This document shows positions 33,114 through 40,016 of a stretch of 42,547 nucleotides of DNA, piece by piece. Within the stretch, counting starts at the first letter, position 1; each line of letters starts with the position of its first letter. The notes below the pieces were generated by a model. That model had not been told where the DNA came from. It was given only the letters and a program-made list of their open reading frames with translations, and did no database searches. The DNA lies in assembly GCA_021323175.1 (NCBI GenBank), contig JAJTCK010000008.1:1-42547 (forward strand). The letters run 5' to 3'. Made by a program: the position numbers and the translations under genes. The stretch comes from Solirubrobacterales bacterium. Its GTDB lineage: Bacteria; Actinomycetota; Thermoleophilia; Solirubrobacterales; 70-9.

Positions 33114-33941
33114 CTAGGCCCCCAGGTCCCACAGGCCCGCGCGCAGCTCCTCGGCCGCCGCCGCCGGATCCTCGGCCCCGGCGATGGCCCGCGCCGCAGC
33201 GACGAGAATCGACGCCGGCCGCCCGGCGGCGATCGCGGGGCCCAGATCGCCCGGCCTTCCCCCCTGGGCGCCGACGCCGGGGATCAGGAAGATGGCGTTC
33301 GGGAGGAGCTCCCGCATCCGGCCGAGGTGCTCGGGCGCCGTCGCGCCCACGACCGCTCCCATGCCGGTCAGCCCGCCCGCACCCGCCAAGGCCGGCGCGC
33401 GCTCGGCGACGAGGCCGGCGAGCAGCTCGTGCACCGGGGTTCCATCCACCAGGCGGTCCTGCAGGTCCGCCGCCCCGGGGTTGGACGTCCGGACCAGCGT
33501 GAAGACCCCGGCGCCGGACTCGGCCGCCGCCGAGACCAGCGGGTCCAGCGAATCGCCGCCCAGCAGCGGGTTGACCGTGATCGCATCGGCCCCGAGCCCC
33601 GGGACTCGGCCCCAGGGCGTCTCCACCCGGCCGACCAGCGACTGCGCGTAGGCGGCCGCGGTCGTCGGTACGTCCCCGCGCTTGCCGTCCGCCACCACCA
33701 ACAGCCCCGCTGACCGGGCCGCCTCGACCACCTCGCCGAGCGCCCGCCGACCGTGGGCCCCGAGGCGCTCGAAGCACGCGAGCTGCGGCTTGACCGCGAC
33801 GCAGGCGCCGCCCGCCGCTTCGATCAGCGAACGGCAGTGCGCCGAGACCGCATCGGCCGCCCGCGCAGCGGGATCGTCGGCGTCCGTGGCGCCCGCCGCC
33901 GGGTCGGCTGCGGGCGACAGCGTCGCCGGGTCAGGGTCCAA
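33114..33941 (-). CDS. pyrF: Orotidine 5'-phosphate decarboxylase (type 2), start unclear
   Basis: Catalyses OMP to UMP, the last step of UMP synthesis. The catalytic D-x-K-x-x-D motif is present in VVADGKRGDVPTTAAAYAQS, and FLIPGVGAQGGRPGDL is the phosphate-binding end. The first canonical start is TTG 33941, but the reading frame upstream to about 34010 still encodes typical family sequence (SARPFADRLAALTEERRSQV then CLGLDPD), so the true N-terminus should be near 34010. No ATG, GTG, TTG, ATT or ATC occurs in frame from the upstream stop to there; the only near-canonical codon is a CTG inside the conserved strand. The start codon has either been lost or is non-standard. Overlaps the end of the HU gene if extended. 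Confidence 0.9.
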   Translation of the reverse strand: MDPDPATLSPAADPAAGATDADDPAARAADAVSAHCRSLIEAAGGACVAVKPQLACFERLGAHGRRALGEVVEAARSAGLLVVADGKRGDVPTTAAAYAQSLVGRVETPWGRVPGLGADAITVNPLLGGDSLDPLVSAAAESGAGVFTLVRTSNPGAADLQDRLVDGTPVHELLAGLVAERAPALAGAGGLTGMGAVVGATAPEHLGRMRELLPNAIFLIPGVGAQGGRPGDLGPAIAAGRPASILVAAARAIAGAEDPAAAAEELRAGLWDLGA

Positions 33942-34008
33942 GCCCAGACAGACCTGGCTGCGCCGCTCCTCGGTGAGCGCCGCGAGCCGGTCTGCGAAGG
34001 GCCTGGCG

Positions 34009-34329
34009 CTAGGCGGCTGCGCCGCGCCCCTCCGAAGAGCCCCCGGAAGAGCCGCCCTTCACCTGCTTCTTCAGCGCGGAGCCGGCCGAGAAGCGCGGCA
34101 CCTTTCCGCCGGGGATGAAGATCCGCTCGCCCGTCCGCGGGTTGACCCCCTGTCGGGGCCCCCTCTCCGCGACCGCGAACTTCCCGAATCCGGTGAAGTT
34201 GACCTCGCCCCCCTTCGCGAGCACGCCGGTGATCGCATCCAGCACGGCATCGACCGCGGCGGCAGCCTCCTTCTTGTTCCCAACTCGGTTGTCGCCCGCG
34301 AGCACGTCCAAGAACTCAGCTTTCGTCAC
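34009..34329 (-). CDS. hup: HU-family DNA-binding protein
   Basis: 106 residues from GTG 34329, preceded by GAGGAGG at proper distance. Begins VTKAEFLDVLAGDNRVGNKK; contains the DNA-binding arm signature GFGKFAVAERGPRQGVNPRT and IFIPGGKVPRFSAGSALKKQV. A short Gly/Ser tail follows instead of the long Lys/Ala-rich tail of mycobacterial HU. It compacts and bends DNA. A longer in-frame reading upstream is non-coding. It is followed immediately by pyrF and preceded by an 8-bp hairpin in an 80-base gap. Confidence 0.95.
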   Translation of the reverse strand: MTKAEFLDVLAGDNRVGNKKEAAAAVDAVLDAITGVLAKGGEVNFTGFGKFAVAERGPRQGVNPRTGERIFIPGGKVPRFSAGSALKKQVKGGSSGGSSEGRGAAA

Positions 34330-34371
34330 GTCATGCCTCCTCGGATTGGAGTGGCGGCCGACAGTAACACC

Positions 34372-34395
34372 GGCCTCGGAGCCATACCCGAGGCC
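34372..34395 (-). terminator. Stem-loop upstream of HU
   Basis: GGCCTCGG (34372-34379) and CCGAGGCC (34388-34395), perfect 8-bp stem with an 8-base loop, in the gap between the small unknown gene and the HU gene. It may end the upstream pair's transcript; no T-run follows. Confidence 0.4.
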
Positions 34396-34408
34396 TTGTA
34401 CGCCGTTG

Positions 34409-34681
34409 TCACGAGCTGGGTTTGGCGCTCGGCGAAGCCCCGGCGCGCGCCTGCCGGGCCTCGGGCCTGGGCGGGCCGGCCACGTCGAGGACACTGGCGG
34501 CGGCGAGGAACAGGGTTTTGCCCTGATCGGTCTCGGACGAGAACTCGAGCGCCCGGCCGCCCGGGTAGGAAACCCGGGCGAAGGGCTTCCGCAGGTGACG
34601 GCGGCGCCTCATGTAGGCAGCGGCGTCGTCCGCATAGCTCGAGACGCGATCGAGCAGCAGCCGGTGGGGCTTGGGCGGCAC
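34409..34681 (-). CDS. Small basic protein of unknown function
   Basis: 90 residues from GTG 34681, three bases after the stop of the roadblock-like gene. The N-terminal 45 residues are rich in Arg/Lys (YMRRRRHLRKPFARVSYPGG), followed by ALEFSSETDQGKTLFLAAASVLDVA and a Pro/Ala-rich tail. I recognise no family. No signal peptide or membrane helix. Its tight spacing with the roadblock gene suggests a shared role. Confidence 0.55.
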   Translation of the reverse strand: MPPKPHRLLLDRVSSYADDAAAYMRRRRHLRKPFARVSYPGGRALEFSSETDQGKTLFLAAASVLDVAGPPRPEARQARAGASPSAKPSS

Positions 34682-34684
34682 CGC

Positions 34685-35038
34685 TCACATCTCCCTGGCG
34701 AGGTCGCGGAGCACGGCCCTGAGGTCGAAGAGCATCAGGGAGGCGAGGACGAAGCGGTCGGTGGCGGCCACAGCCGTCATCCCGTCCTGGCGAACCATGA
34801 AGACCTCGCCGTCCCCGGTGGCCACGTGGACGTGGGCGGCCTCCTGGTCTCCGGCCACGTCGGCGGCGTGGACGAAGCCGGCAGCCACGTCCTTCCAGGC
34901 CTCGCCGTCGCCGCTGCATGCGAGCACCTCGCCGGCCGCGTCGAGGATCGCGCAGCCGCGCATCTCGGGCGAGATCTCCTCGAGATAGGAGACCGCCTCG
35001 CGGGGGTCGGTGAGGGTCTGGGCGCCGTCGTCGGCCAT
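34685..35038 (-). CDS. Roadblock/LC7-like protein
   Basis: 117 residues from ATG 35038. The pattern TDPREAVSYLEEISPEMRGCAILDAAGEVLACSGDGE, then helices and HVHVATGDGEVFMVRQDGMTAVAATDRFVLASLMLFDLR, fits a roadblock/longin-like fold (helix, beta hairpin, helix, three strands, helix). Such proteins (MglB-like) often regulate small GTPases or form dimers with partners; no GTPase gene is next to it here. Assignment is by general pattern, moderate confidence. Confidence 0.65.
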   Translation of the reverse strand: MADDGAQTLTDPREAVSYLEEISPEMRGCAILDAAGEVLACSGDGEAWKDVAAGFVHAADVAGDQEAAHVHVATGDGEVFMVRQDGMTAVAATDRFVLASLMLFDLRAVLRDLAREM

Positions 35039-35057
35039 CGGAGTCAAAATAGCTGGC

Positions 35058-35198
35058 GTGACACTCGCACAGGGATCCTGGGTCACCGTGATCGTCGTCT
35101 GCCTGGTCGCCGTCGTCCTGCTGGCGATCGGGGGCTACACCGGCTACAGCATCGTCGTCGGGGCGGTCGGCCTGGCCGCCGCGGTGAACCTGTTGTAA
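35058..35198 (+). CDS. Small two-helix membrane protein
   Basis: 46 residues from GTG 35058. The sequence is almost wholly hydrophobic: VTVIVVCLVAVVLLAIGGY and SIVVGAVGLAAAVNLL, which could form a helical hairpin. Divergent from the roadblock gene with 19 bases between starts. Composition and lack of interruption favour a real gene, but there is no strong ribosome-binding site, so this is tentative. Function unknown. Confidence 0.4.
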   Translation: MTLAQGSWVTVIVVCLVAVVLLAIGGYTGYSIVVGAVGLAAAVNLL

Positions 35199-35294
35199 AC
35201 GGGACGGCTTCGCGATGAGGCGGGGCCGGGGGCGGCCGCCGAGACGGGTCGCGGCCGCCGGCGGCAGGCCCGAGATGGTGCGGCCTTGCGGCCC

Positions 35295-36206
35295 CTAGCC
35301 AGCCCGGTACTGCTCCGGTTCGCTCGCCGGGTCGCGCCGGGAGCTCTCCGGCTCGACGTGGATCAGCACCTCGGCGTCGCGGAGCTCTCCCTCGATCGCA
35401 TTGCGCAGCCCGTGCGCCAGCCCGTGGGCCTGCTCGAGCGAGGTCCCGTCGCGGAACTGGACGTGCATCTCGATGTAGCGTCGCGTGCCCGTCGTCCGGG
35501 CTCGCAGCTTGTGGTACCCGACGACCTCCGGCGGGCGCACCCGGGCAATCGCCTCCTCGATCCGGTCCATCTCCTCGGCGGGCAGCGTCTCGTCCACGAG
35601 GATCCCCGCCGCCTTGCGGATGATGTTGATCCCCGTGACGATGATGAAGAGGGACAGGGCGATGGCGACCGCGGAGTCCACCCACTCGGCGCCGGTGATC
35701 TGGATCGCCACCAGCCCCAGCAGGACCCCGAACGAGGTGATGGCGTCGGCCGACAGGTGAGCCGCGTCGCCCTCGAGGGCGGGCGAGCGGTGCACCCGCG
35801 CCTGCTCTCGCAGGAACAGGGCGACGGCCGCCGCGGACACCGTGGAGAAGGCGATCACGACGATCCCGATCCCGACGCTCTCGATCCCGGTCTCGCCGCT
35901 GATCAGGCGGCCGGCCGACTCGAAGATGATGAAGCCGGCGACCAAGACGATCAGCATCCCCTCGATCGTCGCCGCGACGCTCTCAATCTTCTGGTGACCG
36001 TAGGGGTGCTCGCGGTCAGCGGGGACGTCGGCGCGCCGCACCGCGACCAGCGCGATGACCGACGCGACCAGGTCGATGAAGGAATTGAGGGCCTCGCTCA
36101 GCATCGCCACCGAGCCGGTGAGGATCGCCGCGGCGAGCTTCGCCACGATCAGGACGACGTTGTAGGTGACCGAGACGGCGGCGGCTCCCGGCTTGGTGAT
36201 GCTCAC
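35295..36206 (-). CDS. Cation diffusion facilitator transporter
   Basis: 303 residues from GTG 36206, overlapping the rdgB stop (GTGA). Six predicted membrane helices. Helix 2 carries AMLSEALNSFIDLVASV and helix 5 the metal site GDAAHLSADAITSFGVL (HxxxD); the loop HPYGHQKIESV is the CDF signature. The C-terminal cytoplasmic domain (~205-295) has ARTTGTRRYIEMHVQF and EVLIHVEPES. It exports divalent metals such as Zn, Mn, Fe or Co in exchange for protons; helix 2 has Asn-x3-Asp rather than His/Asp-x3-Asp, so the metal is uncertain. Confidence 0.93.
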   Translation of the reverse strand: MSITKPGAAAVSVTYNVVLIVAKLAAAILTGSVAMLSEALNSFIDLVASVIALVAVRRADVPADREHPYGHQKIESVAATIEGMLIVLVAGFIIFESAGRLISGETGIESVGIGIVVIAFSTVSAAAVALFLREQARVHRSPALEGDAAHLSADAITSFGVLLGLVAIQITGAEWVDSAVAIALSLFIIVTGINIIRKAAGILVDETLPAEEMDRIEEAIARVRPPEVVGYHKLRARTTGTRRYIEMHVQFRDGTSLEQAHGLAHGLRNAIEGELRDAEVLIHVEPESSRRDPASEPEQYRAG

Positions 36207-36793
36207 GGGCGCCGGCTCTCCCGCCGCCCCAGGTGCTCGGCCAGGGCCCGGGCGGCCCGGCCCCTGTGGCTGATCGCGTGCTTCTCGATCGAGGCAAGCT
36301 CGGCCATCGTGCGTCCATCCTCCGGCCCGGTGTCGTCGGGGACGAAGGCGGGGTCGTAACCGAAGCCGCCGTCCCCCCGGGGCTCGTCGGCCAACGTGCC
36401 CTTGCAGCGCCCCTCGAACAACCGCTCGGTCCCATCCTCGCTGACCAGGGCGATCGCGCAGACGTATGTGAGCCGCCGGTCCTCCGCCCCCTCGAGCTCG
36501 CCGAGCAGCTTGGCCAGGTTCTGCTCGTCGGTCGCGTCCTCCCCCGCGTACCGCGCGGACCTGACGCCGGGAAGCCCGCCGAGGGCGGCCGCCTCGATGC
36601 CGGAGTCGTCCGCGATCGCCGCGCGACCCGTCGCCCGGCGCGCCGCCCGGGCCTTGCCGAGCGCGTTCTCGGCGAAGGTCTCGCCGGTCTCCGGCGGCAG
36701 CTCGACGTCGTCGGGCAGGGGCTCGAGTTCCACCGCCGGCAGGGCCTCGCCCAGCTCGCGGAGCTTGTGCTCGTTGCGGGTGGCGACGACCAT
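36203..36793 (-). CDS. rdgB: XTP/dITP diphosphatase (HAM1/RdgB)
   Basis: 196 residues from ATG 36793. Removes non-canonical purine nucleotides. Motifs: VVATRNEHKLRELGEAL at the N-terminus, TGETFAENALGKARAA, AIADDSGIEAAALGGLPGVR with the metal-binding acids, GDGGFGYDPAFVPDD and the closing ISHRGRAARAL. Complete. It lies 23 bases downstream of rph, the common rph-rdgB pairing, and overlaps the CDF gene. Confidence 0.96.
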   Translation of the reverse strand: MVVATRNEHKLRELGEALPAVELEPLPDDVELPPETGETFAENALGKARAARRATGRAAIADDSGIEAAALGGLPGVRSARYAGEDATDEQNLAKLLGELEGAEDRRLTYVCAIALVSEDGTERLFEGRCKGTLADEPRGDGGFGYDPAFVPDDTGPEDGRTMAELASIEKHAISHRGRAARALAEHLGRRESRRP

Positions 36794-36816
36794 CGGCTGC
36801 CCGCCGTCCACCGGGG

Positions 36817-37551
36817 CTATCCCGGCAGGCCGCCGGCCGCCTCCGACTGGACCTCGCGGAGCTCTGCGATCCCACCCTCGGCCAGGGCCAGCAGCTCGTC
36901 CAGGTGCGCGCGCGACAGAGGCGTCCGCTCGGCGGTCGCCTGGACCTCGACCAGTCCACCGTCGCCGGTCATCACGACGTTGGCGTCGACCTCGGCCGAG
37001 CTGTCCTCGACGTAATCGAGATCGCAGAGGGCGCGGCCCTCCACCATGCCGACGCTGACCGCTGCGACGGACTGGTTCAGCGGCACCGCCTCGATGTCGC
37101 CCTTTCGCGCCAGCCCGTCCAGGGCGAGGTGGAGGGCGACGAAGCCGCCGGTGATCGCGGCGCAGCGCGTACCCCCATCCGCCTGGAGGACGTCGCAGTC
37201 GACGAACACGGAACGCTCGCCCAGGCCCTCGAAGTCGACGATGGCGCGCAGTGAGCGGCCGATGAGCCGCTGGATCTCGACCCCGCGACCGTCCTGCTTG
37301 CCGCGGCTGACGTCGCGCTGCTTGCGGTCGCCCGTCGAGGCGGGGAGCATTCCGTATTCGGCAGTCACCCATCCGCGCCCTCGTCCCTCCATCCAGCGCG
37401 GGACCGAGTCGCTGACCGAGGCGGTGCAGATGACCCTGGTCTCGCCCTGGCTGATCAGAGCGGAGCCGTCGGCGGTCCTGACGAATCCGGGCGCGATGCT
37501 GGTCGCCCGGATCTGGGCAGGGGCGCGGTCGTTGCTGCGGCTGGGGGGCAC
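36817..37551 (-). CDS. rph: Ribonuclease PH
   Basis: 244 residues from GTG 37551. A phosphorolytic 3'-5' exoribonuclease that trims tRNA precursors. Conserved blocks: GSALISQGETRVICTASVSD, WVTAEYGMLPASTGDRKQRD, RGVEIQRLIGRSLRAIVDF with the phosphate-binding Arg, VDCDVLQADGGTRCAAITGG and CDLDYVEDSSAEVDANVVMT. Normal length. First gene of the rph-rdgB-CDF unit. Confidence 0.97.
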   Translation of the reverse strand: MPPSRSNDRAPAQIRATSIAPGFVRTADGSALISQGETRVICTASVSDSVPRWMEGRGRGWVTAEYGMLPASTGDRKQRDVSRGKQDGRGVEIQRLIGRSLRAIVDFEGLGERSVFVDCDVLQADGGTRCAAITGGFVALHLALDGLARKGDIEAVPLNQSVAAVSVGMVEGRALCDLDYVEDSSAEVDANVVMTGDGGLVEVQATAERTPLSRAHLDELLALAEGGIAELREVQSEAAGGLPG

Positions 37552-37600
37552 GGGCGCAGTGTCCCAGAACGCCGTCAGGCCGCGCCGCTGCCCCCGCTGG

Positions 37601-37849
37601 CTACTTGAACGTCACCTTGTTCACCGCCGCCCGGATCTTGTCGACGATGGTCTCGGCCAGTTCCAGGCCCTGGGCGCCCTGGAAGCCCTTGAGCGCCGCG
37701 ACCATGCCGACCATCAGCAGCGCGACCAGCAGGATCAGGCCTACGTACTCGACCGTCCCCTGACCGGCGTCGCCGCGGAGCCGAACCGCGGCCCGGGACC
37801 AGGGAGTGGGAGCGCGGCCAGGGGCGGGGAAGCGTGTGTCGGTTTGCAT
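37601..37849 (-). CDS. Flp-type (type IVb) pilin-like protein
   Basis: 82 residues from ATG 37849, preceded by an AGGAGGAACC ribosome-binding site. A ~27-residue basic leader leads to the prepilin-peptidase-type junction GDAGQGTVEYVGLILLVALL, with the Glu five residues into the mature helix that is typical of Flp/TadE proteins, then one hydrophobic helix and a short amphipathic tail ending KVTFK. No tad secretion ATPase, prepilin peptidase or platform gene is in the window, so the rest of the system must be elsewhere. Confidence 0.8.
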   Translation of the reverse strand: MQTDTRFPAPGRAPTPWSRAAVRLRGDAGQGTVEYVGLILLVALLMVGMVAALKGFQGAQGLELAETIVDKIRAAVNKVTFK

Positions 37850-37963
37850 CGGTTCCTCCTCGGGTGGCTTGTGCGCCGATCGTGCGGTGCGCCGTCGCGC
37901 CGATCCACACCGGGGTGTGACGCGTTGGCGTCGCTCAGGCGCCGAATTCGGTTCGCCAGGCCG

Positions 37964-37983
37964 CGCCCGGGAGAACCCGGGCG
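37964..37983. promoter_or_regulatory. Perfect 8-bp inverted repeat before the glycosyltransferase
   Basis: CGCCCGGG-AGAA-CCCGGGCG, in the 153-base gap between the divergent pilin and glycosyltransferase genes, ending 19 bases before the GTG at 38003. Possible operator or leader hairpin. Confidence 0.4.
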
Positions 37984-38002
37984 TCATCTAGGCTGGCCGC
38001 GC

Positions 38003-38947
38003 GTGAGGGCGCTGATCGTCACCAACCTCTACCCGTCGCCCGAGCGTCCCCGGCTCGGACGCTTCGTGGCCGACCAGGTCGACGCCATGCGAGGGCTGGG
38101 CGCCGACGTGGAGGTCTTCGGCTTCGAGCTCGGGGCGGGCGCATACCTCCCGGCCGCCCGCCGCCTGCGCGCGCAGCTTCGGCAGCAGTCGTTCGACGTC
38201 GTCCACGCCCACTACGGACTCTGCGGATGGGTCGCCGCCCTCGCCGGGGCGCGCCCGCTCGTGGTCACGTTCCACGGCACCGACGTACGGCACTCCCTGG
38301 TCGGCCCGTCCTCGAGGCTGCTCACCCGGCGGCTGGACCTGGCGGCGGGAGCCTCCCGCTCCATCTTCGGGCCCGAGGGCGGCCGCCGCGGTCTGCCTCC
38401 GGGCCCGGCTGCGATTGCGGTCCTGCCGTGCGGCGTTGACACGCGGCGCTTCCATCCAATCGACCGCGCCGAGGCGCGCCGTCGCCTGCGACTTGACCCC
38501 GAGGGCCGCTACCTGCTTTTCCCGGCGAACCCGGACCGGGCGGTGAAGCGACACGATCGAGCCGCTGAAGTGGCCGGGCTCGCCGACGCGGAGCTGCTGG
38601 TGACCCGCGAGGTGAGCCCGGAGGAGATGCCGCTTTGGGTCAACGCCGCCGCGGCCGTGCTCGTCACCTCCGAGAGCGAGGGGTTCGGCCTAGCGCCCCT
38701 GGAGGCGCTGGCGTGCGGGGTGCCCGTTCTCGCCACCCCGGTCGGCGCCGCTCCGCTCGTGGCCGGCACCGTGAACGGCTGCTTGGTCGCCCCCTTCGAC
38801 GCTTCCGTCTGGAGCCGGCTGGCGCGCCGTCACCTGGACGCGGGCGACCCCAGGGTGGAGCCGGGTGCCATGCCGGCCCTCTTCTCGGCCGAACGGATGG
38901 CCGAGCGCGTTCTCTCTGCTTACGCCGGGCTCCTGGCCGGTGCGTGA
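38003..38947 (+). CDS. GT4-family glycosyltransferase
   Basis: 314 residues from GTG 38003. Starts MRALIVTNLYPSPERPRLGR, the usual N-terminus of group-1 glycosyltransferases; DVVHAHYGLCGWVAALAG and LVVTFHGTDVR are acceptor-side strands; LPCGVDTRRFHPIDRAEARR and the E-x7-E motif in SESEGFGLAPLEALACGVPV mark the donor side. It is shorter than most GT4 enzymes (350-400) because of compact linkers. Cytoplasmic. Substrate unknown. Not closely similar to the glycosyltransferase at 4835-6328. Confidence 0.9.
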   Translation: MRALIVTNLYPSPERPRLGRFVADQVDAMRGLGADVEVFGFELGAGAYLPAARRLRAQLRQQSFDVVHAHYGLCGWVAALAGARPLVVTFHGTDVRHSLVGPSSRLLTRRLDLAAGASRSIFGPEGGRRGLPPGPAAIAVLPCGVDTRRFHPIDRAEARRRLRLDPEGRYLLFPANPDRAVKRHDRAAEVAGLADAELLVTREVSPEEMPLWVNAAAAVLVTSESEGFGLAPLEALACGVPVLATPVGAAPLVAGTVNGCLVAPFDASVWSRLARRHLDAGDPRVEPGAMPALFSAERMAERVLSAYAGLLAGA

Positions 38948-38981
38948 GGCTCGCGTCCGCAAACTCGCCCATTAGGTGCTC

Positions 38982-38993
38982 CCGGACGTCCGG
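38982..38993. promoter_or_regulatory. 12-bp perfect palindrome
   Basis: CCGGACGTCCGG, 21 bases upstream of the coiled-coil/HhH gene start and in the gap after the glycosyltransferase. Could be an operator half of a promoter region; chance occurrence in GC-rich DNA is possible. Confidence 0.3.
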
Positions 38994-39014
38994 ATCTTCC
39001 CTAGAGTCACCTCG

Positions 39015-40001
39015 ATGAGCGAGCGCCAAGGGGACCAACCCGGGGGCCCTCGCATGAGGCCGATCCGCACCGCCGAGGAGCGCGCCACAGCCGAGATCCT
39101 GGCGCTCGTCGGGGACCTGCAGCGGGAGCGCGACGCCGCCACGCGCTCCCTGGAAGAGCTTCGGAGCCGCGTGGGCGAGGTGGAGGCCGGCGCGGGCGGC
39201 CCCTCGGAGATCCGGGTGATCGCCGTCCCGAAGCCCGATCAGGCCGACGAGCCCGAGAGCGCCGGGTTGGACGCAGGCGCCGAGAAAAGGCCGACGGCCT
39301 CGGCGACCCGGCTGCAGCAGGAGGCCGCGCAGCAGATCGAGCTCGAGGCACAGCGACTGCGCTCGGAGTTCGACGAGCAGCTGCGCAGCGCCGTCGAGAA
39401 GACCCGGGCGGAGGTCGAGTCGCGCATGCGGATGGAGTCGAACCGCCTGCTCGCCGAGCAGGCCGAGAAGCTGCAGGCCGAGTCGGACGAGCGGGTCGAA
39501 GCAACCGTGACGAGCGTTCGGGCCGAGACGGAGCGACGCGTGCAGGCCGAGATAGACGAGCTGACCCGGGCGCTCGAGAGCGAACGAGGCCCGCGGCGCG
39601 CCGAAATCGAGAGGGACGAGCGGGCCGCCGCGGCCGCCCCGAAGTCCTCCGCCGACGAGCAGGACACCCGGGAGGAGCCGGGCGCGGAGCGGCCCCAGCG
39701 GCGTGCCCTGTTCGCGTGGCTGAGGCGACGTTCCCCCGCCGAGACCGGCGCGGACGAGGAGCCCGCCATCGAGGTCCGCGCGCTCGAGCCGGCCGAGGCC
39801 TCGGCTCCGGGCGAGCCCGTCAACGTGAACGAGGCGACCTTCGAGCAGCTTCGTGAGCTGGGGATGTCGGTCACCCAGGCCACACGCGTGATCGCCTACC
39901 GCGAGCGCCGGGACGGATTCGAGTCCGTGGACCAGATGGACACGATCCCGGGGCTGCCGAAGCCCATGCTCGACGCGCTCAAGCAGAAGCTGACCGTCTA
40001 G
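39015..40001 (+). CDS. Coiled-coil protein with C-terminal helix-hairpin-helix domain
   Basis: 328 residues from ATG 39015. Residues ~25-60 and ~100-200 are long heptad-type helices rich in Glu, Arg, Gln and Ala (LEAQRLRSEFDEQLRSAVEK), predicted coiled coil. A basic patch RRALFAWLRRRS (~233) and an acidic linker follow. The last ~60 residues are a ComEA-like helix-hairpin-helix (VNVNEATFEQLRELGMSVTQ, then DTIPGLPKPMLDALKQKL), a non-specific DNA- or protein-binding module. No signal peptide and no true membrane helix, unlike ComEA itself. A DNA-bridging or chromosome-organising role is conceivable, but this is inference. Confidence 0.8.
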   Translation: MSERQGDQPGGPRMRPIRTAEERATAEILALVGDLQRERDAATRSLEELRSRVGEVEAGAGGPSEIRVIAVPKPDQADEPESAGLDAGAEKRPTASATRLQQEAAQQIELEAQRLRSEFDEQLRSAVEKTRAEVESRMRMESNRLLAEQAEKLQAESDERVEATVTSVRAETERRVQAEIDELTRALESERGPRRAEIERDERAAAAAPKSSADEQDTREEPGAERPQRRALFAWLRRRSPAETGADEEPAIEVRALEPAEASAPGEPVNVNEATFEQLRELGMSVTQATRVIAYRERRDGFESVDQMDTIPGLPKPMLDALKQKLTV

Positions 40002-40016
40002 GGCCGCTAGGGCGCC

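Noticed and set aside
34330-34494. Longer HU protein starting near 34494
   Set aside because: The upstream part is Pro/Arg-rich and non-conserved; GTG 34329 has a strong ribosome-binding site and gives the usual HU N-terminus.
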